Shown in pieces: positions 28,321 to 37,430 of a stretch of DNA of 64,000 nt. Each line of letters opens with the position of its first letter. The first letter of the stretch is position 1. The notes under the pieces were generated by a model, which ran no database searches, was not told the origin of the DNA, and saw only the letters and a program-made list of their open reading frames with translations. A program made the translations under genes and the position numbers. This stretch comes from Lysinibacter cavernae (GTDB taxonomy: Bacteria > Actinomycetota > Actinomycetes > Actinomycetales > Microbacteriaceae): the NCBI RefSeq assembly GCF_011758565.1, contig NZ_JAAMOX010000001.1, forward strand, positions 1 to 64,000. The letters are read 5' to 3'.

Positions 28321-29145
28321 TTATAGGGGCTTCGTCGCCGTAAGCGTGTACGTCAGTGGAAGGCGCTCCGGCCGGTCCGTGAGTACATACTCACCGTGTT
28401 CAACCTCGGTGAGCTGGCCGGGAAGCGCATCCCACGGCACGCTCTGATGTTCAACGAAGGAGGTAATGGTGAGCCCCTGTCCGAGGAGCGCCGTCATGAG
28501 TTCGCCGATACCGTGATTCCACTCGTGAGAGACGGTCGACGTGATGACCTCGGTCGTTTCAACATACGTGCTGTCGTCGTCCCAGACGAGCGGCTCAGCT
28601 GTCTCAAAGTAGGGATGTGTGACGACGATGGCATCATCGCGTTCGTCGTCGATGGCCCAGAGCATCGGGTGGCCCTCTCGAATGAAGAGACGGCCTCCCG
28701 GAGACAGGAGTGCAGCAACGGTTGAGGCCCAGCGCTCGATGCTTGGCAGCCAGCAAATCGCACCAATCCCTGTATACACAAGGTCAAAGGTTCTGCCGTC
28801 GACCGCGGCAGGGGCGTCGTACACATTCGACTCAATAAACCTGATGTCGAGGTCAACCGCCGCTGCGAGGGCCTTTCCCTCAGCAAGGGATGCCGGTGAA
28901 AAGTCGAGCCCCGTCATCGTCGCGCCAAGGCGTGCGAGTGAGACGGTATCGGTGCCGATGTGGCACTGCAGGTGAATGCCGGTGAGCCCCGTGATTTCTC
29001 CAAGCAGAGGGAGATCAAAACGAACAACATCGCTGATAAAGGATTGATCCTCGACAAAACGATTGACCGAATACGCTTCGGATGCGGCGTGGATGGGAGC
29101 CCGTTCGTCCCAGTTGGCGCGGTTGAGGGAAAACGAATCGTTCAT
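28321..29145 (-). CDS. SAM-dependent class I methyltransferase
   Basis: The 274-residue protein has the Rossmann-like methyltransferase pattern: GIHLQCHIGTDTVSLARLGA is motif I (here with Cys-His in place of the usual Gly-rich residues), TGLDFSPASLAEG is motif II with the ribose-binding Asp, FDLVYTGIGAICWLP is motif IV and LLSPGGRLFIRE the later strand. The substrate cannot be predicted. The start at 29143-29145 lacks a strong ribosome binding site. It is divergent from the surface protein gene across 287 bp, in which I see no other gene. Confidence 0.87.
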   Translation of the reverse strand: MNDSFSLNRANWDERAPIHAASEAYSVNRFVEDQSFISDVVRFDLPLLGEITGLTGIHLQCHIGTDTVSLARLGATMTGLDFSPASLAEGKALAAAVDLDIRFIESNVYDAPAAVDGRTFDLVYTGIGAICWLPSIERWASTVAALLSPGGRLFIREGHPMLWAIDDERDDAIVVTHPYFETAEPLVWDDDSTYVETTEVITSTVSHEWNHGIGELMTALLGQGLTITSFVEHQSVPWDALPGQLTEVEHGEYVLTDRPERLPLTYTLTATKPL

Positions 29146-29432
29146 GGAAGTTCCAAACAGGTCTGAGGCTCGACCGTCGAGCCTTCAAACGTAGCACGGC
29201 CCTCACCCTTCCTCACTGCAATCGCCAGTATATTGCCCTTGAATGGGTGGGGAGCGGATGAAGTTGCCGGGTTAAGTGCTACTCAAAAGGCCCAACCGCA
29301 AGAATCGCGCTGGTAGACAAGCAGGTAGGGGTTCACGCGCTCAGGGGGAGCGCACTTGGCGAGTGAGATCGATTCACTCGATGTTGTTCGCTAGGGGAGA
29401 GCTCACATTATTTGTGAGAGGTACATTCGAAA

Positions 29433-31052
29433 ATGTCACAATTTTCGCTGCCATCAAGGCGCGTAATCGGACGAATATTAGGGACTATTGCGGCTGTTGG
29501 CGCACTGCTGACCGCGTCAATCGTTGGGGGAGCACCTGCCGCGCAAGCGGCAACCTACCCAGGCGGAATCACCTCGGTCACGACGCAACACACACAGCTC
29601 GACTGGGGTCAACGGTTCAAACTTGACTTCACCTGGGCCGTGCCAAACGGAGCCAAAGGGGGTGACATTTTTTCGCTGCGACTGCCTGCGGAACTTGCGC
29701 CAGCAGCGACAACCAGCTTTGACCTCACGGACGAGGGCGGCAACGTTGTAGCCAACGCTGTCTGGAACGGAACCGAAGTTGTATTTACGCTCGACAACTT
29801 CTTGAACGGCAAAACCAAGATTGGTGGAAAAGGATACTTTTTTGTCGACTGGGTGAAGTTGCCTGACAGCGCAGATGGAGGCAACATCGATCTGAACTTT
29901 GGTGTTGGCATCCCGCCACTGACGATCGAGGTTGGTCCGGAGCCTGGACCATGGATTCCCGGACCAGCACCCGTAGAGCAAGACGCATGGAAGTACGGTT
30001 GGTTTACGGACAAGTCAGAAGGTCATCTGCAGTGGGGCATAGGCCTTCCGACCCGTGCGCAGGGCTATGCCGGCCCGATCGTGATCACCGATGTGATGGG
30101 GGTAGGTCAGAAGCTTGACCAGGCCTCGTTTGAGGTGAAAGCGCAACGCTTCACTGGTCCGACTGAGGATATCTCGGTCACCGAGGATGTCGCGGATGCC
30201 CGTTGGGACGTCACTGCGGCATCGGATGGCGGTTTTACGCTGACGCTCGACACAATAGGCGCGGCCGAGACCAGAGACGGAGTCGCATACTCCGCGGAGT
30301 TCATTACGATCTACTACGTCGTGGAGACGACGGCAGGAACGCCAGAGTTTACAAACGTAGTGACCATTAAGTCGCCGAGCGAACAACTTGAGACGGGCGA
30401 GCTCGGCCGGGTTGCCAGAGCCGGATCTGGCGGTGACGGCGATGCAACCGACCCTGTGCCGGCCATCTCGCTGAAGAAATGGTCGGTTGCAGACGGCAGC
30501 ATCGATGCCGGCGACTACAACACTGAGCCGAAAACGGTCGAACCCGGTGCGAAGGAGGCGCTGAAGCTGACGGTGACAAATGTCGGTGATGAAGTGCTCA
30601 GCAACGTTGTGGTTGCCGACAATACGCTCAGGGGTCCTGCCGCAATCAATCTGAGCTGTGACTTTTCGCCGCTTGGTGGTCCGTCAACTGGCACCAACTG
30701 GGACGGGCCGTTTGTTCCCGGCGCCAGCTTCGAGTGTGTGCTTGAGCTTCCCGGCATGTCAGCCGGAGTCGCCCATGCCAACACCGCTACGGTCTCAGCC
30801 GTTGGTGCGTTCTCGGGGATTCCCGTTGCTGCGGAGGACCCGTGGAACGCGGTCACCGAGCCGAGCGAGCCAACTCCTGTTGGGAAGCCGCCCGTTGATA
30901 ATCCTACGGAACCGGTGGGCTCTTCAGCTCAGGGGAACGCTGGGCTTGCCGTCACTGGCGTAGCCACGGACGGCATGCTGGCGCTGGCCGCGCTGCTTGT
31001 TGCTGGAGGGACTGCCGTCCTTTTGCGGCTGAATCGCCGACGCGCGTCGTAG
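29433..31052 (+). CDS. Sortase-anchored surface protein (LAVTG signal, Ig-like/DUF11-type repeats)
   Basis: This 539-residue protein has a Sec signal peptide (residues 1-40, ending APAAQAA), two beta-rich adhesin-like regions (about 41-170 and 175-330) resembling Ig-fold surface adhesins, a DUF11-like repeat (about 350-480, AISLKKWSV...), and a sorting signal: LAVTG at 505-509, a hydrophobic helix and a basic tail NRRRAS. LAxTG is the recognition sequence of class E sortases in high-GC actinobacteria. No sortase is encoded in the window. A small hairpin CTCAC-N7-GTGAG (29402-29418) overlaps the GAGAGG ribosome binding site. A strong terminator follows. Confidence 0.88.
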   Translation: MSQFSLPSRRVIGRILGTIAAVGALLTASIVGGAPAAQAATYPGGITSVTTQHTQLDWGQRFKLDFTWAVPNGAKGGDIFSLRLPAELAPAATTSFDLTDEGGNVVANAVWNGTEVVFTLDNFLNGKTKIGGKGYFFVDWVKLPDSADGGNIDLNFGVGIPPLTIEVGPEPGPWIPGPAPVEQDAWKYGWFTDKSEGHLQWGIGLPTRAQGYAGPIVITDVMGVGQKLDQASFEVKAQRFTGPTEDISVTEDVADARWDVTAASDGGFTLTLDTIGAAETRDGVAYSAEFITIYYVVETTAGTPEFTNVVTIKSPSEQLETGELGRVARAGSGGDGDATDPVPAISLKKWSVADGSIDAGDYNTEPKTVEPGAKEALKLTVTNVGDEVLSNVVVADNTLRGPAAINLSCDFSPLGGPSTGTNWDGPFVPGASFECVLELPGMSAGVAHANTATVSAVGAFSGIPVAAEDPWNAVTEPSEPTPVGKPPVDNPTEPVGSSAQGNAGLAVTGVATDGMLALAALLVAGGTAVLLRLNRRRAS

Positions 31053-31072
31053 GGACTCGCGTAGTACAGCCG

Positions 31073-31118
31073 AGCGGCCCGGATGTCTCCCACCATGGGC
31101 ATCCGGGCCGCTCTTTTT
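31073..31118 (+). terminator. Rho-independent terminator after the surface protein gene
   Basis: Perfect 13-bp stem (31073-31085 with 31100-31112) followed by CTTTTT. This is the most canonical terminator in the window. Confidence 0.92.
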
Positions 31119-31148
31119 CCGTACTCAGGGTCAAGATTGGCGAAAGAC

Positions 31149-31177
31149 TTGACAAGACCGTTAAGGTTCGTTACCGT
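31149..31177 (+). promoter_or_regulatory. Promoter of the first ABC exporter operon
   Basis: TTGACA (31149-31154), 17-bp spacer, TACCGT (31172-31177). It is a near-ideal -35 with an acceptable -10, about 46 bp before the GTG start. Confidence 0.7.
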
Positions 31178-31222
31178 GATCTTTCCTTCTGTCGTCTTCT
31201 GTGTTATTAAGGATTCCCCCAC

Positions 31223-32959
31223 GTGGTTCTTTTTTCGCTTGTGCTTCGCCATGCCCGGCCCTATAAGGTCGGGATCATTGCGGTGTTCATTCTGCAGCTG
31301 ATCTCAACGATCGCTGCCCTCTACCTCCCGAGCCTCAACGCTCAAATTATTGATAAGGGTGTGAGCACCGGAGATACCGATTTCATTTGGTCGACCGGTG
31401 TCACGATGCTCGTTGTATGTCTCGCCCAGGTCGTGACCGCCATTGGTGGTGTGTATTTTGGGGCAAAGACTGCCATGGCGATTGGCCGCGACATCCGTCG
31501 CGAGGTGTATCGCAAGGTTGATTCACTCAGCGCCCTTGAGACGAGTACGTTCGGAACCGCAACTCTGATTACCCGAAGCACAAACGACGTGCAGCAGGTG
31601 CAGATGCTTGTGCTCATGACGCTCAACTTCATGGTGTCGACTCCCATCATGTGCATCGGTGGCATCATCATGGCACTGCGCGAGGACGCCGGCCTGTCGT
31701 GGCTGGTCTGGGTCTCCGTTCCTGTCCTGTTTGTGATCGTTGGCTTCCTCGTGTACCTGCTGATGCCGCTCTTCCGCCTGATGCAAGACCGTATCGACGG
31801 CATCAACGGCGTGCTCCGCGAGCAGATTGTTGGCATCAGGGTCGTCCGCGCGTTTGTCCGTGAGCCATTCGAATCCGAGCGCTATCGCAAGGCTAACGAT
31901 GCAATCACGCAGGTCTCGCTCAAGGTTGGCAACATCTTTGTGCTGATGTTCCCAGTGATCATGATGGTGCTCCACATCGCCACCGCGGCCGTCCTGTGGT
32001 TTGGTGGGCATCGAGTTGACGCTGGAGACATGCAGGTCGGATCGCTGACGGCGTTCCTCCAGTACCTCTTGCAGATCCTCATGGCCGTCATGATGGGTGT
32101 CTTCATGGTCATGATGATCCCGCGTGCCGTTGTCTGTGCCGAGCGCATCAAGGAGGTCTTGGATACCCATCCGAGCCTCGAGATTTCTGACGTTCCGACG
32201 ATTGCTACCCCAACCACAGGCAAAGTTCAGTTCTCGAACGTGACATTTGGTTACCCTGGTGCAGAGCGTCCCGTGCTTGACAACGTCAGCTTCACTGCCG
32301 AGCCTGGCCAGACAACGGCTATCGTCGGCTCGACCGGTTCGGGCAAGACGACGCTCATTAACCTGCTGCCTCGGATGTTCGACCCGCAGGCTGGAAGCGT
32401 CACGATCGACGGTGCCCCCGTTAACGAGCTCACACGCCACCAGCTCTCAGAGGTGGTTGGGCTTGTTTCCCAGAAGCCTTACCTTTTCTCAGGCACGATT
32501 GCTTCGAACCTTCGCTTTGGGCGGGCCGACGCAACCGACGACGAGCTGTGGGAGGCGCTACGGATTGCGCAGGGTGAAGACTTCGTTCGAGAGAAGGAGA
32601 AAGGTCTAGCCTCCATCATCTCGCAGGGCGGTACGAACGTTTCCGGCGGCCAGCGCCAGCGCCTCTGTATAGCTCGGGCGCTTGCGGCGCAGCCGTTGGT
32701 CTACGTGTTTGACGACTCGTTCTCTGCCCTCGATGTGTCAACCGACGCGCGACTCAGGGAGGCGCTTGGTGATGCGACCGGTGACGCGACCGTCATCATC
32801 GTTGCCCAGCGTATTTCGACTATCACCGGCGCCGATCAGATTCTGGTTGTTGACGACGGTGCGATTGTTGGACGAGGAACTCACGACGAGTTGCTTGCCA
32901 GCAACAACACCTACCAGCAAATCGTCGCTTCACAGCTGAGCGTAGAAGGGGTGGCGTAA
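31223..32959 (+). CDS. ABC exporter half-transporter, degenerate-site subunit (pair 1)
   Basis: One half of a heterodimeric type IV ABC exporter; such pairs move drugs, lipids or peptides out of the cell. The 578-residue protein has six membrane helices (about 15-300) and a nucleotide-binding domain: Walker A GSTGSGKTT (about 369-377), signature NVSGGQRQR, Walker B YVFDDSFSALD with Asp (about 498) where the catalytic Glu is expected, and AQR (Gln about 529) where the switch His is expected. So this subunit gives the good signature but a weak Walker site. GTG start with AAGGA 9 nt upstream. The partner starts 3 bp after the stop. Confidence 0.93.
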   Translation: MVLFSLVLRHARPYKVGIIAVFILQLISTIAALYLPSLNAQIIDKGVSTGDTDFIWSTGVTMLVVCLAQVVTAIGGVYFGAKTAMAIGRDIRREVYRKVDSLSALETSTFGTATLITRSTNDVQQVQMLVLMTLNFMVSTPIMCIGGIIMALREDAGLSWLVWVSVPVLFVIVGFLVYLLMPLFRLMQDRIDGINGVLREQIVGIRVVRAFVREPFESERYRKANDAITQVSLKVGNIFVLMFPVIMMVLHIATAAVLWFGGHRVDAGDMQVGSLTAFLQYLLQILMAVMMGVFMVMMIPRAVVCAERIKEVLDTHPSLEISDVPTIATPTTGKVQFSNVTFGYPGAERPVLDNVSFTAEPGQTTAIVGSTGSGKTTLINLLPRMFDPQAGSVTIDGAPVNELTRHQLSEVVGLVSQKPYLFSGTIASNLRFGRADATDDELWEALRIAQGEDFVREKEKGLASIISQGGTNVSGGQRQRLCIARALAAQPLVYVFDDSFSALDVSTDARLREALGDATGDATVIIVAQRISTITGADQILVVDDGAIVGRGTHDELLASNNTYQQIVASQLSVEGVA

Positions 32960-32962
32960 CTC

Positions 32963-35065
32963 ATGGCTCAGTCATCCTCACGCAAGAAGAAATCACAGGA
33001 TATGACCCCCAACGATCCCATCGAGACCGACACCCTTGTCGAAGAACTCGAATACGACTACACGCCCAGCGAGGCCGACGGCGATATGTTTGGCGGTGCG
33101 CCGGCCAAGAAGGCCCAGCACTTCTGGCCATCCGCAAAACGACTCATGGGCCTGCTTCGGCCGGAGCGAGCAAAAATGTCGCTTGTGGTCTTGCTTGTCA
33201 TCATTTCGGTTGTGCTGACGGTAATTGCGCCGAAGGTGCTTGGCCAAGCAATGGACGTCATCTTCAACGGCGTTATTGGATCCCAGCTGCCGAAGGGTGT
33301 GCCGCTCGACCAAATTATTGAGCAGGCTCGGGCCGACGGCGACGGACAATTTGCCGACATGCTGCGAGGGACGTCCGTTGTGCCTGGCGAGGGAATCGAT
33401 TTTGGGACGCTCGGTCGCCTCATCATCGCGGTCCTCGCGATGTACACGGTTGCCTCGACGCTCATGTGGGCGCAGGGCTTCATTCTGAACGGTCTCGTCA
33501 TGCGCGTTGTGTACAAGCTTCGCCAAGACATTGAGGTCAAGATTAACCGCCTGCCGCTGAGCTACTTTGACACCCGCCAGCGCGGAGACCTGATGTCGCG
33601 AGTGACAAACGACGTTGACAACATTCAGTCAGCCCTGCAACAAGCCTTCTCGCAACTGGTGCAGTCGTTGCTCACAGTGCTTGGAATCGCGGCGATGATG
33701 TTTATCGTTTCGTGGCAACTCGCGTTGATCGCATTGATTGCGCTCCCGCTCTCCGGAATTATCGCCGGAGTTATCGGCGCACGCTCGCAGAAACTGTTTT
33801 CAGCGCAGTGGAAGAACACCGGCGCCCTGAACGGTCACATCGAAGAGACGTTCTCCGGTCAAGAGATCGTTCGTGCCTTTGGCCGCGACAAAGAAATGCT
33901 TGAGGAGTTCGATCGTCGTAACGAGAAGCTCTACTCGGCATCCTTCGGGGCACAGTTTGTCTCGGGCATGATCATGCCTGCGATGACGTTTGTCTCCTAC
34001 CTGTCGTACGTGCTTATCGCCGTTGTTGGTGGGCTTCGAGTGGCCTCTGGCCAGCTCACACTCGGCGACGCGACCGCGTTCATCCAGTACTCGCGAGAGT
34101 TCTCGCAGCCAATTGGTGAGATGGCGAGCATGGCAAACATGCTGCAGTCTGGTGTTGCCTCTGCAGAGCGCACGTTTGAACTGCTCGATGCGGACGAACA
34201 GGATGAGGAGCAGGCAACAGAACACCTGCCAGAGCCCACCGACGGTCACGTTGAGTTTGAGCGGGTGTCGTTTAGCTACAGCCCCGAGAATCCGCTCATC
34301 GAAGACCTGTCGTTCTCCGCTCAGCCGGGGCACACCGTGGCTATTGTCGGGCCGACCGGCGCTGGAAAGACCACGCTGGTTAACCTCGTCATGCGGTTCT
34401 ATGAGCTCACCGGTGGGCGCATCCTGCTCGACGGCGTTGACATTACCGCGTTGTCGCGTGCCGAACTTCGTTCGCAGGTCGGGATGGTGCTGCAGGATGC
34501 TTGGCTTTTCGAAGGAACTATCCGCGAGAACATCCGCTACGGACGTCTCGACGCAACCGATGATGAGGTCGTAGCAGCAGCTCAGGCCACCATGGTTGAC
34601 CGGTTTGTGCGTCAACTCCCTGACGGCTATGACACGGTTCTTGACGCCGATGGTGGCACGGTTTCTGCGGGCGAACGCCAGTTGCTGACGATTGCGCGTG
34701 CGTTTATCGCAAACCCCTCGCTGCTCATCCTTGACGAGGCAACCTCGTCGGTTGACACCCGCACCGAGCTGCTTGTTCAGCAGGCTATGGCAACGCTGCG
34801 GACTGACCGCACGTCGTTTGTGATTGCGCACCGGTTGTCGACAATCCGCGATGCCGACACGATCCTCGTGATGGAGGAGGGGCGCATCGTTGAGCAGGGC
34901 AACCACGACGCGCTGCTTGAGCGTCGCGGCGCGTACTACGACCTGTACCAGTCGCAGTTCCGCGGGGCGATCGAAGACGTTCAGGGTTCGACCGCACCAG
35001 GTGTTGTGGTCTCAGCCGAGGACGTAGCCGAACCAACGGCAGCGGATTCGGCGGCCAGCGAATAG
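32963..35065 (+). CDS. ABC exporter half-transporter, catalytic-site subunit (pair 1)
   Basis: Partner of the preceding gene. The 700-residue protein has a charged cytoplasmic extension of about 65 residues, six membrane helices with an insert of about 50 residues in the first external loop (between VIFNGVIGSQ and GIDFGTLGR), and a nucleotide-binding domain with Walker A GPTGAGKTT, an altered signature TVSAGERQL, a canonical Walker B LLILDEATSSVD with catalytic Glu, and switch His in IAHRLST. Together with its partner it forms one competent ATP site and one degenerate site, as in known asymmetric exporters. The tail (EDVAEPTAADSAASE) is acidic. The substrate is unknown. Confidence 0.93.
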   Translation: MAQSSSRKKKSQDMTPNDPIETDTLVEELEYDYTPSEADGDMFGGAPAKKAQHFWPSAKRLMGLLRPERAKMSLVVLLVIISVVLTVIAPKVLGQAMDVIFNGVIGSQLPKGVPLDQIIEQARADGDGQFADMLRGTSVVPGEGIDFGTLGRLIIAVLAMYTVASTLMWAQGFILNGLVMRVVYKLRQDIEVKINRLPLSYFDTRQRGDLMSRVTNDVDNIQSALQQAFSQLVQSLLTVLGIAAMMFIVSWQLALIALIALPLSGIIAGVIGARSQKLFSAQWKNTGALNGHIEETFSGQEIVRAFGRDKEMLEEFDRRNEKLYSASFGAQFVSGMIMPAMTFVSYLSYVLIAVVGGLRVASGQLTLGDATAFIQYSREFSQPIGEMASMANMLQSGVASAERTFELLDADEQDEEQATEHLPEPTDGHVEFERVSFSYSPENPLIEDLSFSAQPGHTVAIVGPTGAGKTTLVNLVMRFYELTGGRILLDGVDITALSRAELRSQVGMVLQDAWLFEGTIRENIRYGRLDATDDEVVAAAQATMVDRFVRQLPDGYDTVLDADGGTVSAGERQLLTIARAFIANPSLLILDEATSSVDTRTELLVQQAMATLRTDRTSFVIAHRLSTIRDADTILVMEEGRIVEQGNHDALLERRGAYYDLYQSQFRGAIEDVQGSTAPGVVVSAEDVAEPTAADSAASE

Positions 35066-35081
35066 TCGCGGGTTAACTGAC

Positions 35082-35121
35082 AAAGGGCCTCTCCCGGTTT
35101 TACGATCGGGAGAGGCCCTTT
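35082..35121. terminator. Bidirectional terminator after exporter pair 1
   Basis: Perfect 15-bp stem (35082-35096 with 35107-35121) with AAA/TTT ends, between the exporter operon and the convergent small gene. Confidence 0.85.
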
Positions 35122-35136
35122 GCGCGCTAGTGAGTG

Positions 35137-35328
35137 TTAGCGAAGGTCTTCTTTGGCTTCGTTGCGGGCCTTGACGGAGTCTCGCTCCGCTTCGGCCTTG
35201 CGAACTTCGGCTTCGGCTTTTACCTCGTCGGCCTTGTCCTTCACGCGGTCAACCGTATCTTCTACGGCGTCCTTTGCCTTTTCGGCCCCCGCTTTGATGG
35301 TTTCTTTTGCGTCATCAAGGATTCCCAT
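35137..35328 (-). CDS. Small highly charged helical protein
   Basis: The 63-residue protein is almost entirely Lys, Glu, Asp and Ala in heptad-like order (MGILDDAKETIKAGAEKAKD and on), so one long amphipathic helix is expected, similar in style to CsbD/LEA-like stress proteins; the family is not certain. The start is fixed by a very strong AGGAGGT four bases before ATG at 35326-35328; the frame itself opens 60 bp earlier. It converges with the exporter operon across a terminator. Confidence 0.8.
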   Translation of the reverse strand: MGILDDAKETIKAGAEKAKDAVEDTVDRVKDKADEVKAEAEVRKAEAERDSVKARNEAKEDLR

Positions 35329-35525
35329 ACGACCTCCTGAGTTGTGAAGTGGATTCCCCACGTTACCCTCGGCCGCAATCTTCCTCAACGGGTTGTTTCT
35401 GGATGCTCAGTGCGCTATCAGGGTGCGGGTGAATTGTGTCGGTTGTTGGCTGTCAACCCCCTTGAAGAATCTGCATCAGTCCGCTGTGATGGGACAGAAT
35501 GCACGACGTACGAGGGAGGTGCGGG

Positions 35526-35699
35526 ATGTCTGGAACAGATGAACCGATCTCGGTGCCGGTGCCAGATGCCGTCATCGAAGGTCTTGATGATGATCCCATT
35601 CAGGCGGACCCAGAGTTTGGGAGGGACGATCAACTTCGAGACGAAGAGTTTGATGAGGTCGTAGGGGTCGCAGCCCCTGACGATGAGCGGATGGATTGA
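35526..35699 (+). CDS. Small acidic hypothetical protein
   Basis: The 57-residue product MSGTDEPISVPVPDAVIEGL... is rich in Asp and Glu and has no membrane segment. A GGGAGG ribosome binding site lies about 7 nt before the ATG at 35526. The frame opens 27 bp earlier without a site. I recognise no family. The clear site and steady acidic composition support a real gene. Confidence 0.65.
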   Translation: MSGTDEPISVPVPDAVIEGLDDDPIQADPEFGRDDQLRDEEFDEVVGVAAPDDERMD

Positions 35700-35822
35700 G
35701 GCGGTTTCTCGCTTGCCGGGCCGTTGTGAACGGGAGGTGTAGGCCCCCGGTGAGACGCAGCTGCCCGGCTTGCGGGTTTTGTCGTTCGCTCAACGCGGAT
35801 TCGCTTTTGCCTGAATCAGTGC

Positions 35823-35846
35823 CATAATTTGAATACCGAAAGTATT
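35823..35846 (+). promoter_or_regulatory. Putative -10 box and operator of the dehydrogenase gene
   Basis: CATAAT (35823-35828) is a good -10 box; AATAC-CGAAA-GTATT (35832-35846) is a perfect inverted repeat placed over the expected transcription start. No dedicated regulator gene is adjacent. Confidence 0.45.
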
Positions 35847-35872
35847 GAAATGCTGATTGAAAGGTGTTGATC

Positions 35873-36889
35873 GTGTCAGAAGAGACCATGCTCGCAGGAC
35901 GCTTGAACGTACGGACAAAAGAATTCTCGGTGAAGCGTGTTCCAGTTCCGGTGCCTGGTCCCGGCGAAGTGCGAGTCAAGGTTGGCGCCGCGGGGGTCTG
36001 CCTTTCTGACGTTCACCTCATTGAGGGCCTGCTGACGCCTCAGTATCTCGACGGCGATGAAGTAACGCTTGGGCACGAGGTCGCCGGAACGGTGGAAGCG
36101 CTCGGTGCCGGCGTCGAATCGCCACCCGTTGGGACGAGGGTAATCGTTCAAGCAGGCAAAAAACAGGGCGAGACCGTCCTGACAATGGGCGTTGACTACG
36201 ACGGAGGCTGGGCGGAATACCTGGTTGCCCCCGCGGTCGTCATGGCGCCTATTCCTGACGATCTCCCCTTCGATCAGGCCGCCATTATCCCAGACGCTGT
36301 CTCAACGCCCTGGGGTGCAATCGAATGGACCGGGGAGGTTGTTGCGGGGGAGTCCGTTGGCGTCTGGGGTGTTGGTGGGCTCGGTGCGCACGGTATCCAA
36401 CTCCTCCGTTTTGTGGGTGCGTCGCCGCTGATTGCCATAGACCCAATTGCGGAGGCCCGTGAACGTGCGCTTGAGTTTGGAGCCGACATAGCTCTTGATC
36501 CTGCCGACCCAGAGTTTGCGGCCAAGTTGGGCGCGGCAACTGCTGGAAAGGGGCTCGACGTGGCCTTTGACTTTGCCGGAGTTGATCCCGTACGTGCCCA
36601 GGCAATTGCGTCGCTCGGGTTGGCTGGTCGGCTGATTCTTGTTGGCCTCAGCGGGCGGCCGATCACGATCGAAGACAGCACCATGTTCTCGTACCTGCGC
36701 AAGCAGATCCGTGGGCACTATGGCTCGGAGCCTCAGCATGTTGAGCAGCTCATTGCGCTAGCGAAGAACGGCAGGCTCGAATTCTCCCGCTCGATCAGTG
36801 GGTCTATTCCCCTCGCCGAAGCCGCGGATGCAGTTGCCCGGCTTGAGCGGAAAGAAGGAAATCCCATCCGCCTGGTTCTCGTTCCCTAA
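35873..36889 (+). CDS. Zinc-type alcohol dehydrogenase family (MDR) oxidoreductase lacking the structural-zinc lobe
   Basis: Medium-chain dehydrogenases oxidise alcohols or reduce carbonyls with NAD(P). The 338-residue protein has the catalytic-zinc region GVCLSDVHLIEG (Cys) and LGHEVAGTVEALGAG, and the Rossmann fold VGVWGVGGLGAHGIQL; DFAGVD and LVGLSGRPI follow. The lobe that usually carries four structural cysteines is missing: GTRVIVQAGKKQGETVLTMG contains none. Starts at 35864, 35867, 35873 and 35888 are in frame; GTG at 35873 is best placed, 8 nt after GAAAGG (35859-35864). A hairpin follows the stop. The substrate cannot be predicted. Confidence 0.88.
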   Translation: MSEETMLAGRLNVRTKEFSVKRVPVPVPGPGEVRVKVGAAGVCLSDVHLIEGLLTPQYLDGDEVTLGHEVAGTVEALGAGVESPPVGTRVIVQAGKKQGETVLTMGVDYDGGWAEYLVAPAVVMAPIPDDLPFDQAAIIPDAVSTPWGAIEWTGEVVAGESVGVWGVGGLGAHGIQLLRFVGASPLIAIDPIAEARERALEFGADIALDPADPEFAAKLGAATAGKGLDVAFDFAGVDPVRAQAIASLGLAGRLILVGLSGRPITIEDSTMFSYLRKQIRGHYGSEPQHVEQLIALAKNGRLEFSRSISGSIPLAEAADAVARLERKEGNPIRLVLVP

Positions 36890-36907
36890 TCCTCGAGTGC
36901 GCATGCA

Positions 36908-36944
36908 ACAGGCCCGGTCCCTCGTGTTGAGGGGCCGGGCCTGT
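36908..36944. terminator. Hairpin terminator after the dehydrogenase gene
   Basis: 16-bp stem (36908-36923 with 36929-36944, one mismatch) with a 5-nt loop, between convergent genes. Confidence 0.8.
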
Positions 36945-36955
36945 CGTGTGGTGCG

Positions 36956-37360
36956 CTAAATGAGACCCTTTGCGGTGAGCTCGGCAAGTGCTTTCCATGC
37001 AGTGAGTGGTACGCCAGTTTCCTCTTCGAGGCGGGCGGCCGCGTCGTTCACCGAGTGGATGCCGTTGCGCAGGTATGGCACAAAACCCTGTCCCTGCTCG
37101 ACGCGGAAGGCTGCGACGGGCTGCCCCTGGCGACGACCGCTCTTCTCGAGGATGCTGCGGATATCGTTGTACTTGACCCCGACGTTCACGTTGGGGAAGC
37201 GGCGCGACGAATCCCAGCGTGGCCAGGCATAGCGGAAGCCCTGGTCAAGCGTAAGTTGGTTGGTGCTCAACCCCTGGATGCCAACAGCGAGGCAGCCGAG
37301 GGCGAGGCCCTCGCCGATTGCGACGTGTTGGCGGGTTTTGGTGAGCTTGGGTTGAGCCAT
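36956..37360 (-). CDS. Hypothetical protein
   Basis: The 134-residue protein begins MAQPKLTKTRQHVAIGEGLA and contains GFRYAWPRWDSSRRFPNVNV, with no membrane helix. I do not recognise a family. AGGAGAAAC directly before ATG at 37358-37360 is a good ribosome binding site. It is divergent from the TetR gene; about 105 bp, including the TetR operator, lie between the starts. Confidence 0.7.
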   Translation of the reverse strand: MAQPKLTKTRQHVAIGEGLALGCLAVGIQGLSTNQLTLDQGFRYAWPRWDSSRRFPNVNVGVKYNDIRSILEKSGRRQGQPVAAFRVEQGQGFVPYLRNGIHSVNDAAARLEEETGVPLTAWKALAELTAKGLI

Positions 37361-37430
37361 GTTTCTCCTGACGGTTACCGGTCAATCGTACCTGCCGCCC
37401 GGGAGTCCGTTCTCCGCGTAGCGAACGAAA

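Noticed and set aside
24821-31052. Secondary-metabolite cluster
   Set aside because: There is an acyltransferase, a hydrolase and a methyltransferase, but no scaffold enzyme (PKS, NRPS, terpene or RiPP genes). The genes differ in orientation.
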